NCBI GenBank assembly: GCA_039566865.1
Contig: CM076951.1
Span: 19,353,484 to 19,417,483, forward strand
Origin: Aurelia coerulea
Taxonomy: Eukaryota > Cnidaria > Scyphozoa > Semaeostomeae > Ulmaridae
Direction of reading: 5' to 3'
Length of the DNA stretch: 64,000 nt
Every line of letters begins with the position of its first letter. The first letter of the stretch is position 1. A program made the translations under genes and the position numbers. The notes under the pieces were generated by a model. That model saw only the letters and a program-made list of their open reading frames with translations. It was not told the origin of the DNA and searched no databases. Shown here piece after piece: positions 1-11,399 of this stretch.

Positions 1-1055
1 AGCCATTTTATCAACCCACCTTAAGTTCCGAAATAAACAAAACCCATTCTTTAACCATATTTTGGTCGGGTAGTCCCCTCGATCGTCAATAGAAACAATG
101 CCCGTTTCCAAGGCCACTGCTCCATGGATATCAAGAAGATAGTAACTGATAGTGAACATGTCCTAATAAGTTATCTGACATTGGCCAATCCAATCTTAAA
201 TTGTTAGGGATTTTACAGAGATAACCTATCCAAGAAACGTTAAAAAACGGCATGGTATCACGATCACTATTTATAACATTTCTGCCCTACAGTAGTATAA
301 CTTATACATGCTTCAGCATGTGTGTGTTATCTTTCTTTGAGAGAACGCCATCCCTGGGAGCGTAGCTAAATCATATTTTTTTGATTTCAAGAAATTTGCT
401 TGCATGTGTTTCTGAGTATTAAGATTAGATTAAAATTTTACTACATTGGGGGCCACAGATTCTCGGTGAAGCTGGGGGAAAAAAGGGATATGGAGCAAGA
501 AATCTTTCAGATTCTCTTCTACTCGCGAAGAGAATTTATTTAGTTCTACAATGCAAAATATCTCATGTAATCTTTTCATCAAATCCCACAGCACAACTTT
601 AAGAAACTCCGCAACAACATTGAGAAGAGTTGCTCCTCAGGAAAAACGACAAGAAATTTGCTATTGAATGGTAAAGAGATACTATGGAGACATTGGAAGG
701 ATAGTTACATGTACGATTGTACAGGTGGCATGCGAACATTTCAATCTAAGTCCGACCTCACGGATGCGCAACCATCTAGCTGACGATGTTCTGTCCCCAA
801 GGATGAAAGAAATTGTGATGGTATGTATCTTCATGCGTATAACGCAGAGAATAACAAGGAGCTGCTTACCGTAAATCCTCTAGATAGCCATAGACTTCTT
901 TGTTTCATGCATCTAAACCGTACTGTTCGATAACCACCGCCTTCATTACGCGTCCCTATCGACTGTGTTAGTTCCTGTCAAAATCGTTTTTTGAAAATAG
1001 GGTTTGTTGTCTTATGACATGAATCATAGGTTCAAGAACGCAAAAAGTGTGCTAG
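1..1055. other. unassigned sequence left of the LINE
   Basis: I see no gene, repeat or RNA that I can support here. A 68-codon plus-strand reading frame at 668-874 has no recognisable motif and is short enough to occur by chance. The segment ends at the left target duplication of the LINE (1056-1065). Confidence 0.5.
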
Positions 1056-1065
1056 CAATCTATCT

Positions 1066-3633
1066 TTTTTTTTTTTTTTTTTTTTTTTTTATCAATCTAA
1101 AACTTAAAAACAACAAGTTAATGCAAATTACTGTGGCATTTGCAGCGAGGAAAGACGCATGGTCACCGGGTCCTCACTACAAATGCCACTTACAATTTTC
1201 TAAGTACTATCAACAATAAATTAATAATAGAACACAAAAAAAAAACAAAAAAATAAGATACATATGCACACTAAATCAGGACAAAGTAAAAGCCAAGGTA
1301 AAACTGAAGTACCCCCAAAACCCGCACAAACAGCCCACCACCCACCAAACCACAACCACGAGCGCACCGGCAGGGAGAATGAAACAAAGTTTCAGGGATT
1401 CAACCCCGAGGGGGAAAAAGACTTTCCAATTTACCATAGACTCCCCCCAACCGATGCACCCGCGGCAGCAGTGCGATGAGCAGAGACAGCCCACGCAAAT
1501 TCCGGGAGCACTTCAGTCTAAAAGAAAAAAAAAAGGGTTAGGCTGCTGTTTTTCCAGAAAGTTTAATTAAACCGTCCAGAAGTTTTGATGAAAGAAATAG
1601 TTGCTTCTATGATGATTCTGTTTGCAAAGGTGCTTTCATTTGGGTTCCCATATAATAACAAATGACAAAGATCCTTTGAGTTCATGCTAGCAACATCATA
1701 TCCGACATCTGAGACTTGACCAAGGAGATCTTGGCGCTGAGCTGTAAACTGGGGGCAGTGCAGGAGGTAATGCTCATTATCTTCCTTTCCTGTACCACAA
1801 ATACAAATTGGACTCAAGCACTCAAAATTATGCCTAAATCTATGTTCATTTAGAGGACTAAAGTTAACTCGAAGCCTTGTTAATAGCTTGATACCCAAAA
1901 TATCATAGATGCTATAAACCGGGTTTTTCTCGGGTCTGATGATTCGAAGCAATTTGCTCTTGAAAACTGCAAGAGAAGGAGAATCTTGTACAGTTTTGTC
2001 TAACAGGTTCCACTCACATATTGTGTTATGGAAATAAGAGCTGGAGAAGCGCATAGTTCTACCTACATTTTGCTCATAACAACGCGGGTTTCTTAAATTA
2101 TACTCAACTGAGCGCTGTTCGGGTATCTCATTGAAAAGGTAATCTGGACTTTTGGATGTGGTTAATGAAAAGAAATGACATAATCTTCGGCACCACCTTC
2201 GGTCATAAAGTGTTTCCCATCCGAGCTCTTCAAGTAGCCTTCGCCTACTTGTACCTACCCACGCTCCAGTAACAGCTAGTGCTGCTTTATATTGAGTCTG
2301 TTCTAGTTGTTGCGTAAGGTTCAGCTGCATATCAGGGTCATATTTATGGTAAATGATGTCTCCATAGTCTAAGTGAGGTCTCACATAAAGCTTATAGGTT
2401 TGATCAAGGACCTCTCTTGATACATATTTAGAAAGGTATTTTAACAAACCAATTCCTCTCCGTGCTTTCAAGATAGCCTCTCGAATATGACTTTTAAAAT
2501 TTAGCTTTGAGTCAAGAGTAACCCCAAGGTGCTTGTGCTCCAATTTTGATGCAATGACCTCCTCTCCCAATTCAAGACCGGGGTGGATTGGCTTATTCCT
2601 TTTACAAGAAAATATGACCTCCTCTGTCTTGTCAGCGTTAAACTGCATTTTCCATTGCCATGCCCATAAGCTAATTTTTGCCAAATCTCTGTTTAAGTCA
2701 AGTGCAGCTACATTTTCATTCTGAACAGTAGTAAACAACGACGTGTCATCAGCAAATAACTTAATACCACATTTAACATTGTGGGTAATATCATTAATGT
2801 AGATCAAGAACAACAACGGTCCAAGAACTGATCCTTGTGGTACACCTGCGGAAATTGTATCCCACTTTGAACATTGCCCATTTAGCACTACCCGTTGCTT
2901 ACAATCTGACAAAAAACTTTTAACAATCCGAAGAACATTTCCATGTAAGCCATTGGATTCCAACTTGTAAATGAGACCCTCATGCCAGACCCTGTCAAAT
3001 GCCTTTGAAAGGTCAAGGAAGATGGCACGTGTTTCTTTACTAGGAGTTTCATCGAAGGCTCTATAAATATTTTGAGTGATGAGCAGTAACTGATTGATAG
3101 TCGAATCACCGGGACGAAACCCTGATTGATGAGGCGATATAAGACCATTTATACTGAGATGCTCGTAGATGGCATCAAATAATAGCTTTTCAAAAAAACT
3201 TTCCAAAAATTGGAAGTAGGGAAATTGGGCGATAGTTTTTCTTGTTCTGTTTGCAGCCCTTTTTATGCACAGGAATTATATTTGCTTTCTTCCATTGAGA
3301 AGGGTAAATTCCTGTTTCAAGGCATCTTTCAAAAATGCAACACAGAGGATCTACTATCGAATTGTCACATATTTTGATCATGGCAACAGAAATTCCGTCA
3401 CATCCATGTGCCTTTTTAGAATCTAGAGAACGAATGATTCGAAGTACCTTTTCCCTGTTTATATCTATATTGAATAAGGGTGATGGAAACTGCGGAATAA
3501 ATGTAGGGATAGTACTACCAGTTTCTATCTCCCTGCATTGAGCAACAAAGAACTCATTGAAAATATTTGCTTTTGCTTCTACATTGGTAATAAATAAGCC
3601 ATTTTCAATAAGAGGGGGTATGTTAGAAACTTT
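1066..3633 (-). mobile_element. 5'-truncated non-LTR retrotransposon (LINE) with 10-bp TSD
   Basis: The insertion is bounded by a perfect 10-bp direct repeat, CAATCTATCT, at 1056-1065 and 3634-3643. Its minus-strand 3' end is a run of about 25 T on the plus strand (1066-1090), i.e. a poly(A) tail. These are the marks of target-primed reverse transcription. The 5' end falls inside the reverse transcriptase reading frame, so the copy is 5'-truncated: the endonuclease and any ORF1 are absent. The 3' untranslated part is 1091-1562. The perfect TSD implies a fairly recent insertion. The family resembles the Jockey/CR1-like clades by the RT and C-terminal motifs; the exact clade is not resolved. 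Confidence 0.92.
1563..3633 (-). pseudogene. LINE reverse transcriptase, truncated and frameshifted
   Basis: The reading frame from 3633 to 3190 holds the RT fingers region (ending near PISLLPIFGK) and continues in another frame from 3206 to 1563 for 547 residues. In the second part the palm motifs are LDLSKAFD (residues 64-71), GVPQGSVLGP (121-130) and the catalytic FADD (151-154). A C-terminal Cys/His cluster (CICG followed by HYLLHC) is typical of such LINE ORF2 proteins. The two frames meet at a run of seven A on the plus strand (3192-3198); one base fewer would keep one frame. This is either a real inactivating slip or a homopolymer sequencing error. The protein would copy element RNA at a nicked target. 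With the 5' part missing this copy cannot be autonomous. Confidence 0.93.
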
Positions 3634-3643
3634 CAATCTATCT

Positions 3644-4602
3644 CAGCTGAAACTAAACGCGGCACGATTTTAAATGATTCTTTCATCTTTCATTGGCATG
3701 GCGCCAAACGAGTTAAGCCGCAACAACTGTGGTAAGTTGATTTGTACATAAAATATTGGTCAATCTTTTAACTACTGGGAATTTCAGAAAAAACGCAACC
3801 CAACTATGATAGGCGGTTAAGAAGGAACTTTCAGCAAGATGCAGTGCATTTTTTAATCAAATTCCAATAGAATCGTTGGCCTATATAAAGCACCAGTCCA
3901 ATAGTTAGCTATCACTAGACTTATGACATTTCGTCCCTTTTTCCCTGCGTTCTTTGATTTGCAGATATCACTTGCTCAATAGGACTCTCACCATTACTCT
4001 TATAAAATGGGCCCCCTGTGTCAAATGACCTAAACTTGTGCATTGTTTTTGTGGTCATAATTGTGATGTCACGCGCGAAGGTCAAATGTCGCGCGCAGTA
4101 GCAATTTTCACAACGGAATTTCACACCCTAACCGCAATGATGTTGAGTAAAATTTGGTATCAATGAAATCAGTAAAGTTTGGATATTTCGGAAATTGAAA
4201 AAAATCAATGTCGAAAATTTGCCTGCATAAGGCCTTTAAACCCTATGGACTTGTAAACCTGCCTATAACTGTTGGTAATCCTGCAATTTGTTATGCAGTT
4301 GAATTTATCATTAAACACAATCTGCCTTACTCATATATTCTTGGCTTGAAATGGGGTGGTGATAACATGATGAGTTTTCTGAATGAATTCAGAAATGGGG
4401 TGGCGATAGCACCAACCAACACTTTTTCCAATCAATCTGTTGTCAAAGTGTCCGAAACCCCCTCCCCCCACCATCAAGATACTTTATCACTTTTTGTCGT
4501 CTGATATTCTAAATGCTTGAACACTTCCTGATGTTATAAATGTTCTAGACACTTCTTCTTATTCCAAATTTGAGGCTGGCTGGTTTCTAAATTGAGCAAG
4601 AA
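3644..4602. other. unassigned sequence
   Basis: No gene I can support. A 98-codon plus-strand frame at 4208-4504 lacks recognisable motifs. The stretch separates the LINE from the ORF1-like gene. Confidence 0.4.
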
Positions 4603-4911
4603 ATGGCTAATAACGAAAATTTCATTGAGAAGTCAAATGGACCAGTAGGAACAATTGAGGTAAATAAGAAAGATCGTTTATCGAAATGGGAATCGACCAT
4701 CTTGGAAAGATACAAGCAGCTCAAAACGACCAGAACTGCTTTCACTATTGAATGGACAACAAATAATGACAAGGAACTCAAAATCAGGATCATAAAAAAC
4801 AATAGCAAAGCCAAGAATCGTTAGTCATACACTCTGACGATTTATAGAGATAAAAGCGCGAAAACAGTCATGATTCAGTTGACATCAGTCAAAATCTATG
4901 GAAAGATAAAG

Positions 4912-6101
4912 AATAGACCTTTCCCCTGATTACGTCACACAACTGTGAGCGCGCAGTGCATTCTGGGAGTTGTATTTAACACGCGATCAGCTGTTTGTGT
5001 TTTTCTATGGTGATCGTACGGAGTTCTACTTTATCTCAATATTTACAGCGAATATTCAACGAAATTGTGGAAAATCTTTCAACTTTAGCCGACCAGCATA
5101 TCCTTAGTTTTTTTCAAAACTTTTGCACGGGAACTGGTGCTTCAGAACGAGGAGAAAATGAAGATTCGTCCCAGAATAGCGGTGAGAATCTGATGCGGCC
5201 TAAAGTGTCTGGAATGGAAGGAAGTAAACAGAAACCGGCGGTTGGAGGGATCACTTGCTGTGTGCTAGCGTGTTTCAGCAATAGTCAGAGAAAAAGAGCT
5301 ATCATTTATCATTTACACCATTCTGAATGACAAAAAGCAAGGAAAAGCAAGAACTCAGAGAAAGATGGCTGCATATGATTTCTCAGCAGATTTCTCCAAC
5401 TGTTGATCAGAAGGCGCTGCGCTGGCGACTCTTTGGACAGGTTCATATTTTGAAACAACGATATTGCATGATCCTGCTCATCAAGTGACCTTTTCCTTGC
5501 TTTTGAAGTGGGCCTCCTTTTCGTCTCCTTTTTCCCCTTATTTTTGGAACAATTGTTGGAACGTTGTTCATGTAGGTCTTTTGACCCCCAGTGAAATGTT
5601 TTGAGCATGCCCTGTGTCCTGGACCTGGAGTGAAATTCTGCCGAGAAATCATACCCAGCCATCTCTCTGAGTTCTTGCTTTTCCTTGCTTTTTACCATTC
5701 AGAATGGTGTAAATGATAGCTCTCTGACTATTGCTGAAACACGCTAGCACACAGCAAGTGATCCCTCCAACCACCAGTTTCTGTTTATTTCCTTCCATTC
5801 CAGACACTTTAGGCCGCATCGGATTCTCGCCGCTATTCTGGGACGAATCTTCACTTTCTCCTCGTTCTGAAGCACCAGTTCCCGTGCAAGAGTTTTGAAA
5901 AAAACTAAGGATGTGCTGGTCGGCTAAAGTTGAAAGATTTTCCACAATTTCGTTGAATATTCGCTGTGTATATTGAGATAAAAGTAGAACTCCGTACGAT
6001 CACCATAGAAAAGCATAAGCAGCTGATCGCGTGTTAAATACAACTCCCAGAATGCACTGCGCGCTCACAGGTGTGTGACGTAATCAGGGGAAAGGTCTAT
6101 T
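4912..6101. mobile_element. foldback/TIR element with THAP-derived arms
   Basis: The ends are inverted copies (AATAGACCTTTCCCC at 4912; the reverse complement ends at 6101), and the inverted similarity extends about 430 bp inward from each end (roughly 4912-5340 and 5673-6101). A dinucleotide TA sits at 4914-4915 and 6098-6099 and could be the target duplication; no longer TSD is visible. The arms include part of a THAP-like zinc-finger coding region. This looks like a deletion or palindromic derivative of a THAP-encoding DNA transposon. TA flanks plus THAP would fit ISL2EU-type elements, but that is inference. Confidence 0.8.
5443..5945 (-). pseudogene. broken THAP zinc-finger domain in the foldback
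   Basis: Read on the minus strand, the pieces fall in three frames. GGITCCVLACFSNSQR (frame ending at 5649) gives the first Cys pair. KSKEKQELREMAGY lies in a second frame (start 5698). TPGPGHRACSKHFTGG followed by NNVPTIVP (frame 5652-5443) gives the C-x2-H pair and the VPTIFP-like tail of THAP domains. THAP domains are C2CH DNA-binding modules of P-type, Kolobok and related transposases. At least two frameshifts separate the parts, so no functional domain is encoded. The left arm of the foldback carries a second, inverted copy of the N-terminal half (plus strand, 4995-5330). Confidence 0.72.
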
Positions 6102-6474
6102 ACCAAGTTTGAGAGAGCTAGTAAATGGGAAATCATACGCATACATCAAATGGTTAGATGATTGGATGCTTACTGAAAACCAGCAAACAGAATCAGATGA
6201 AATCGATGCAACAAGTAAAGTGATTACTTCAACGTCAAAGATGACCCCAAAGTTGAGAGATGCCATGCAAACAAAAGTAGACAAAACTATTCTAAAATTC
6301 AACACGAACAGAGCACTAGATCAACAAAAGCTTATCAAGAACATAGATCAGTTGGAATGCACAGTTGCAGAATTACAACGAGTTGTCTCCCAACCAGAAT
6401 TTCTATTGTTCAAGGTTCAGTACCTTATTGGTTTGTTTGTGGCCATAACTCCGCCAATCCTGGAGATATTTTAA

Positions 6475-8170
6475 CCGGCATCCAAACTTATACTCCCAAA
6501 CATCTAAAGAGTACATTGCTTTAAAAAATTCGGGAAATCTCAAGCAGTTTTTTGGCCTGGTTGCGTTTTATGAAGGTAGGTAAATTTGGAAAAATCTTCA
6601 CCAGTTTCTTTTTTCTCCTTCACTTTTTAGCCATCTGATTGTGGCGGTTTCGGCCATGGGCCACGAGCAGGCGGCTATGTACGACAAATGATTCCTATGT
6701 TAGCCAGAAATCTCCTGCGTCTAATGTCCTTCACTATCAGTGATACAAAGAGTACATAACTGATCAGCACCCTAACATCAAGAAAAAACATGGCAAAAGA
6801 GGCAGGAAGACTTAAATCAAGTCAAATCAATCATTTCTCATCCTAGGCTGGCCCCTGAGCTTCATTCCCTGAATAATCTCCCCAAAACATATACCCAGTG
6901 TCCCATGGCCCATTCTATGTGCCATTTCTGCCATCAGAAACACACTGTTCAAATAAGGATCTCGTTTTGTTGCAGTTGATTTCCTGAAAACTCAGCGCAA
7001 GTATTTAAAAGACAACTTTAAGAGGAGTACAGATCACCAGAAGATTACCAGTTGATGTTTACGTTTGCTAAAACTTCAAATAAAAGTACAACAGTTAATA
7101 CAAATATTAACATTCCTCAATCAAGCAATGGTGCTGATCAGATGAACAATTGAGTGTCTAATGAGCAGTCTACTGTGAATAGAAAGCAGAGACAGAAATC
7201 CACGTCAAAACAAATTGAATCTGTCTGATCAGGGTAGGAATTGAACGCCTAATGGCCGAACTGTGTTTACTGTTACAATTATGCTGGGGCGAATTGAAGT
7301 CAATTTGATGCCAAAATTTAAATTCAAAGATAAATTTCACAAACCTGAATATACTGACAATGCAACCTTTCATTGATGTGGCTATTTTTTTATTAGTCCT
7401 ATTCAGTATTCATATTATTCCTTATGGAGACCTTTGTTTTCCAACGGGCCCAATGAGTAGCTAATAAGTCTCAATAGAAACATGAAGGGACAACTGCTAG
7501 TTATTCTTTTTTTCATCAATCAGCCGTAAGAAAAAGAGTGGACGTGATTGAAAGGGATTTCAAATCTATCCAAGGTAAGTTACAGGACAGTCTTATCTGG
7601 CATTGGCTGTGGTGGACAGCATGTTGGTTAAAAGCCCTTTGGGACCTGGACAAGAAATAAAGAACTCGGCAGATTCCGAAGAAATAGACAGGGGTGTGCC
7701 TTTTTGTCAAAGTTTGGTACACATTCTTAAATTTTTAACACAAAGAAAGAATAGACAATCAAAATTGAAGATTCAGCAGGTACTTTATGATTTAGAATTT
7801 GACTAAATGACTGTTGGAAGACCCAATTATTATTTTCTAGATTGTGCATTATTTAGTGACCAGAAAAAGTTTAATTAAGTAGCATGAAACAACAAATTTT
7901 GTGTATAATTTCCCTTGGAAAAGTATTTTTTGCAGAGCCAATTGTTTTCTATCAATATGTAGTTGGAAACAATCCTAGTTTTTGCGACCAATTCTTGTTG
8001 ATGTTTTTCACGCGGTATTTGTTGTGTTGTGCTACATTTGTCACCTGATGGAAAACCAGCTTTTTGTTCTGCTCTGTAGTCACACGAGAATACTTCATAT
8101 TTGTCATCAATTCTCAAACACATAGTGTGGTTATAAAGCAGAGGAAGAAGGTTTTCTGGCAAACAATCAA
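6475..8170. other. unassigned AT-rich sequence
   Basis: No gene I can support. Frames at 7603-7806 (plus, 68 codons) and 7875-8162 (minus, 95 codons) have no recognised motif. The second lies immediately downstream of an old LINE RT remnant and could be its decayed 3' part. Confidence 0.4.
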
Positions 8171-8174
8171 CCTC

Positions 8175-8890
8175 TCATCAAATATAAACAACTCTATGTT
8201 TGAATAGCAAGAATATCATATGGTGGTATCATCTGCAAACATAGTAACCTGACTATTTTGCAGAGAAAATGGCTGATCATCAATCTAGATCAAAAGAGAA
8301 GAGGACCAAGATAAGAGTCTTGTGGCACCCCATGATTTATGCCATCAAATGTTGAGGGTACCCCATTAACTTTGCGTAATTGATTTGTGCTATCTAGATA
8401 AGATGCAAACCAGGTATTCTCAAAACCTATGATACCAGACTTTGTCAATTTTTAAGTAGAATTTAATGATCAACAGTGTTGAAAGCTTTTTTGAGGTCTA
8501 TAAGTACCATCGCTGTTTACCTACCCTTCTTATCTATGTTAAGATACCAATTACTGGTGCAGTTTAGCAGACAAGTGACAACAGAGTGCAGCGATCCAAA
8601 TCCAGACTTTTTGGATCAAAGAAGCTTGTTCTGTCAAGGTAGTTGTAAAGTTCATTGTAAATCAACTTTTCGAAAACCCTGGACAGAAACGGAAGCACTT
8701 AATTTTGTCTATAATTAGAATGATCATTTGATTGACCATTTTTGCAAATAGGGGTCACTCTTGCAATTGTCCAACTATCTGGGAATATACCAGTTGCGAT
8801 TGAAATATAAAAAATGTCACAAAGTGAATCGGTGATAACAGGTAGGCCTATCATCAGAATAGCTAGCAATATCATCAGCACCAGATGTGA
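8175..8890 (-). pseudogene. old LINE reverse transcriptase remnant
   Basis: Minus-strand translation in shifting frames gives RT landmarks in the right order. SIATGIFPDSW and NDHSNYRQN occur at about 8881-8699, an MVLIDLKKAF-like block near 8500, GVPQDSYLGPLL at about 8335-8300, and the catalytic MFADDTT at 8240-8220. Stops and frameshifts lie between the blocks. The fragment is clearly more decayed than the copy at 1066-3633 and has no recognisable TSD or poly(A). Confidence 0.75.
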
Positions 8891-9467
8891 GATAAATTGT
8901 ACTTTGTGATGACCCCTGAGTTTAGATTCGCTTGCGTAAATACTGATATTTGATTACGTCTAGGGGGCTGTATATAGATCACTTTGCCTGAATAGGGGCA
9001 TGATTTCCGAGCCTAGAGCCTGAAGTAAACACTCAATCTAAATCTTTGAGTTTGAGTCAAAACAAAGTGATAAAATATTATGGAATTTGAGCCTCTACTA
9101 TGAAATCTTCGATGGAGAGAATATATACAGTTCTCTACTTGTACATAGTGTAAATATTGTCTTGTTCGTTGCACTAGAAGAGTTGGATTTAGAGCCTTAG
9201 AAACCTGACAAGAGATCTGATGAGAGCTACGAATTCTACATTTGAGTTGTTTATGGAGTAGCTTTTCACCTTAGATTAGCGCATCTTTTTCGACACCAGT
9301 TCCCTTGGATGTTTCAAATTTTCAGAATACCTTCTCTACCTGAGACACATTGATAGCCTCAAATTCAAATCATCTTCCGCAAGTGGATTGGGGGTTTCAG
9401 GTATCCTTCCCCTAAGGGTATTGTGAATATTAAAAAAATGTATTCATTGATTCTGCAATACTACCAG
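8891..9467. other. unassigned sequence
   Basis: Nothing recognisable apart from an AT-rich composition. Confidence 0.35.
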
Positions 9468-9550
9468 GTGAGTCAGAAAAAAGGATCAAGGAGGCAGAGA
9501 AAGAAAAGAATGATGAATTCAATAGCAGGCTCAGTTCTGTTGAGGAAAAG
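9468..9550 (+). CDS. possible coiled-coil exon
   Basis: The 83-bp segment is preceded by a polypyrimidine-poor acceptor (ctaccag) and followed by the strong donor gtaagt. One frame is open throughout and very charged: ESEKRIKEAEKEKNDEF then NSRLSSVEEK, a heptad-like coiled coil. It lies 270 bp upstream of the plus-strand family fragment at 9821 and may be an upstream exon of the same gene family. No function can be assigned. Confidence 0.35.
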
Positions 9551-9820
9551 GTAAGTTTAAAATCCTAATTCCCCAAAATAACCCATCAGCATTCGCAATA
9601 ACATACCGAGCGGATGCACCAGAAAACGATCCACTATCCCAAAACTATCGAATTTGCAATTGAATGTTATGAGCTCTAGGAGAAAAGTCACACTGCCATA
9701 AACAATAGCACTTATTGTCCCCAGTCCCTCCGTTTCTGCCCATAGATTTATTCAGATAGTCGATACGTGCAGATTGACGTCTGTGGGGCCTGCAGTTATT
9801 TTCTGAAACTTTATTGAAAG

Positions 9821-10510
9821 TTGTTCGGATACTGTGCTCCAATAATCACAGTTATGCAAAGGCTGACCATGGATCCAATTCAACTGAGATCTATGCTCAA
9901 TGATTTTCAAAGAACCTTGAGCAGATTTGAATATAATCAGGTATGGGAGGATGCAATGCTTGGGGATCCAGAATTCCCTGCTGTGCGTGCAAGGGGAATG
10001 TGGAGAGGTCTAGGGCAAGAAATAGACGGCTCACAGGAAATCTGGAAGATGTCATTAGTCATTAGAAACAGTTGCAAAAACAGTTACCCAAAAGTTTTCT
10101 GAGCAATTGACCTGGAGATTTGCAAACTTAGAGAAATTTAAGTGGATGGAATTAATACACCCAACAAAGTTCGAGTCACGGAAAAAAGCAACTGCTGCTC
10201 AACAAAGAGCTTTGATCAGAGACATTAAAAAGCTCTACCCCTTTGCAGTTCAAAATGTGTCAGCAACTGAACACAATCTCAATGTGCTCTACAATAACGA
10301 GGAAATAAAGATCCTTTTGAACGAAGTTGTTTCCGAAAGAGACGCCTTAGTTAAGAAACAAGAAAGAGGACAAAAGCGTATTCATACGTCTGCCTCTACG
10401 GCAGAGGGGGAAGATGGTGCAAACGGAGGTCAGCCTTCAAACGTTGAAGAAGCTGATGAATTTGAAATTGATGATGCAGGAAATGATATTGACGTTGATG
10501 TTGTGAGAGA
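9821..10510 (+). pseudogene. repeated gene family B, copy 1 (decayed)
   Basis: A first frame (9821-10102) reads YCAPIITVMQ, then PIQLRSMLNDFQRTL. A second frame (10107-about 10510) continues with RFANLEKFKWMELIHPTKF, KLYPFAVQNVSATEHNLNV, a basic/acidic coil and an acidic tail. The second copy in this window at 31096-31470 reads the same residues in one frame (for example FQRTLAALDMNQIW and FQNLKKFNWMKLVHP), which proves that the break near 10102 is a frameshift. Homology to the second copy ends near 10510, where a minus-strand hAT fragment begins. The function is unknown. Its recurrence next to transposases suggests a transposon-borne or frequently duplicated gene. Confidence 0.65.
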
Positions 10511-10524
10511 AGGGGCACGCCACT

Positions 10525-11068
10525 TTCTTCACGGAAGTCAAGTGGCTCTTGGAAATTGCCGTTGTGTCTTGCATATTGCACTTCTAGAAAGGTGGAGTCA
10601 TCACGATGGCTACCTAAAGCTATATGTTGGCGACCGCAGAAAACAACTGTTTCCAAGATTGGCCTCAGTTTCACCCTCTTTGCTCTGATACAGGCATGCA
10701 GGATGCTGTCAACAATCTCTTCAATTGCTTTTTGGTGCATTTCCATCAAAAATGAAAAAGTGGTAAAGAGTGGGTTTACTTTCGTGAACTTTTAACTTGG
10801 AACTTGCACTTGTCCAGTATGTCAAGGGTGATTTGAATAGTTTGTCACGCTTCTGCATACTGTGACCAGTTGCTCTGCTAAACAGGACACATGGTAGGCA
10901 AAATACGCCATCTAAATATTTTGAGTAGGCCAGCCAAGGGAACCTCTCAAACCAAACAAAACTGAAATCTCTTTTTCCTCTTGATTCAATCAATCTCATA
11001 AACTGGTAGCTTCTTTCTGGTCTGCACACATCTAGGCAAAGATTATACTTTTCTTCTTGGGTTAGCAA
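10525..11068 (-). pseudogene. hAT-type (ZMYM1-like) transposase, N-terminal part
   Basis: From 11068 downward the frame has the TTF-type zinc-finger layout of hAT/ZMYM1-like proteins: RDFSFVWFERFPWLAYS, FCLPCVLFSRATG, KSPLTYWTSASSKLKVHE. It is then shifted to a second frame from 10749 that reads EIVDSILHACIR, ETVVFCGRQHIALGSHRDD and NFQEPLDFREESG, as expected just before the catalytic core. The similarity stops near 10525, at the junction with the plus-strand family-B fragment, so the DDE core and dimerisation domain are missing. One frameshift occurs at about 10745. A cut-and-paste transposase remnant. Confidence 0.8.
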
Positions 11069-11292
11069 GGGGACTTTTTCATGAAAAATACCAATACCTT
11101 GGCCATCTCGATAATGGGCTTCCCTCTGTCACTCTTTGGGCTACGTTCTTCCTTTGTTTGCTTTTGTACCCCCAAAAATGTTTCCAGTTTGCTTTGCTGT
11201 AAGATAGGTTTTTTCTTGGAATTGTTCTCCTCTCTGCTTAGCTTTACTTTCTTTGTGATTGTATGCTCAACATCTTTGGGGTGTCTACAAAA

Positions 11293-11393
11293 CGTGGCCT
11301 ACGCCATTGGCCTACCGTTGGCCTACCATTGGCCTACCACTTGGCTCACACTTGGCTTACCTTTGGCGTACCTGTGGCTCACTGCTGGCCTAC
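11293..11393 (+). repeat. minisatellite, period about 11-12 bp
   Basis: Tandem variants of TTGGCCTACCA repeat about eight times and become degenerate to the right (ggctcac, ggcttac, ggcgtac). It is embedded in otherwise unassigned sequence and followed by a T-run. Confidence 0.8.
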
Positions 11394-11399
11394 CGATCT

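Larger units (their letters stand above)
4603..6474 (+). pseudogene. ORF1-like retrotransposon-associated gene split by a foldback element
   Basis: The first part starts at ATG 4603 (MANNENFIEKSN...) and runs to an in-frame TAG at 4822-4824. It stays open after the stop up to the foldback border at about 4911, reading SYTLTIYRDKSAKTVM. The second part resumes right of the foldback, frame 6109-6474, with LRELVNGKSYAYIKW and a charged region that looks like a coiled coil (QQKLIKNIDQLECTVAELQR). I infer that both belong to one gene because they face the same way, abut the insert on each side, and together resemble the small non-RT proteins found beside cnidarian LINEs. That family likeness is from memory and not checked. 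The gene carries one nonsense codon, one 1.2-kb insertion and probably one frameshift at the junction. No RT follows, so it is an isolated fragment. Confidence 0.5.

Noticed and set aside
1264..1570. Overlapping plus and minus frames
   Set aside because: They lie in the 3' untranslated part of the LINE and have no motifs.
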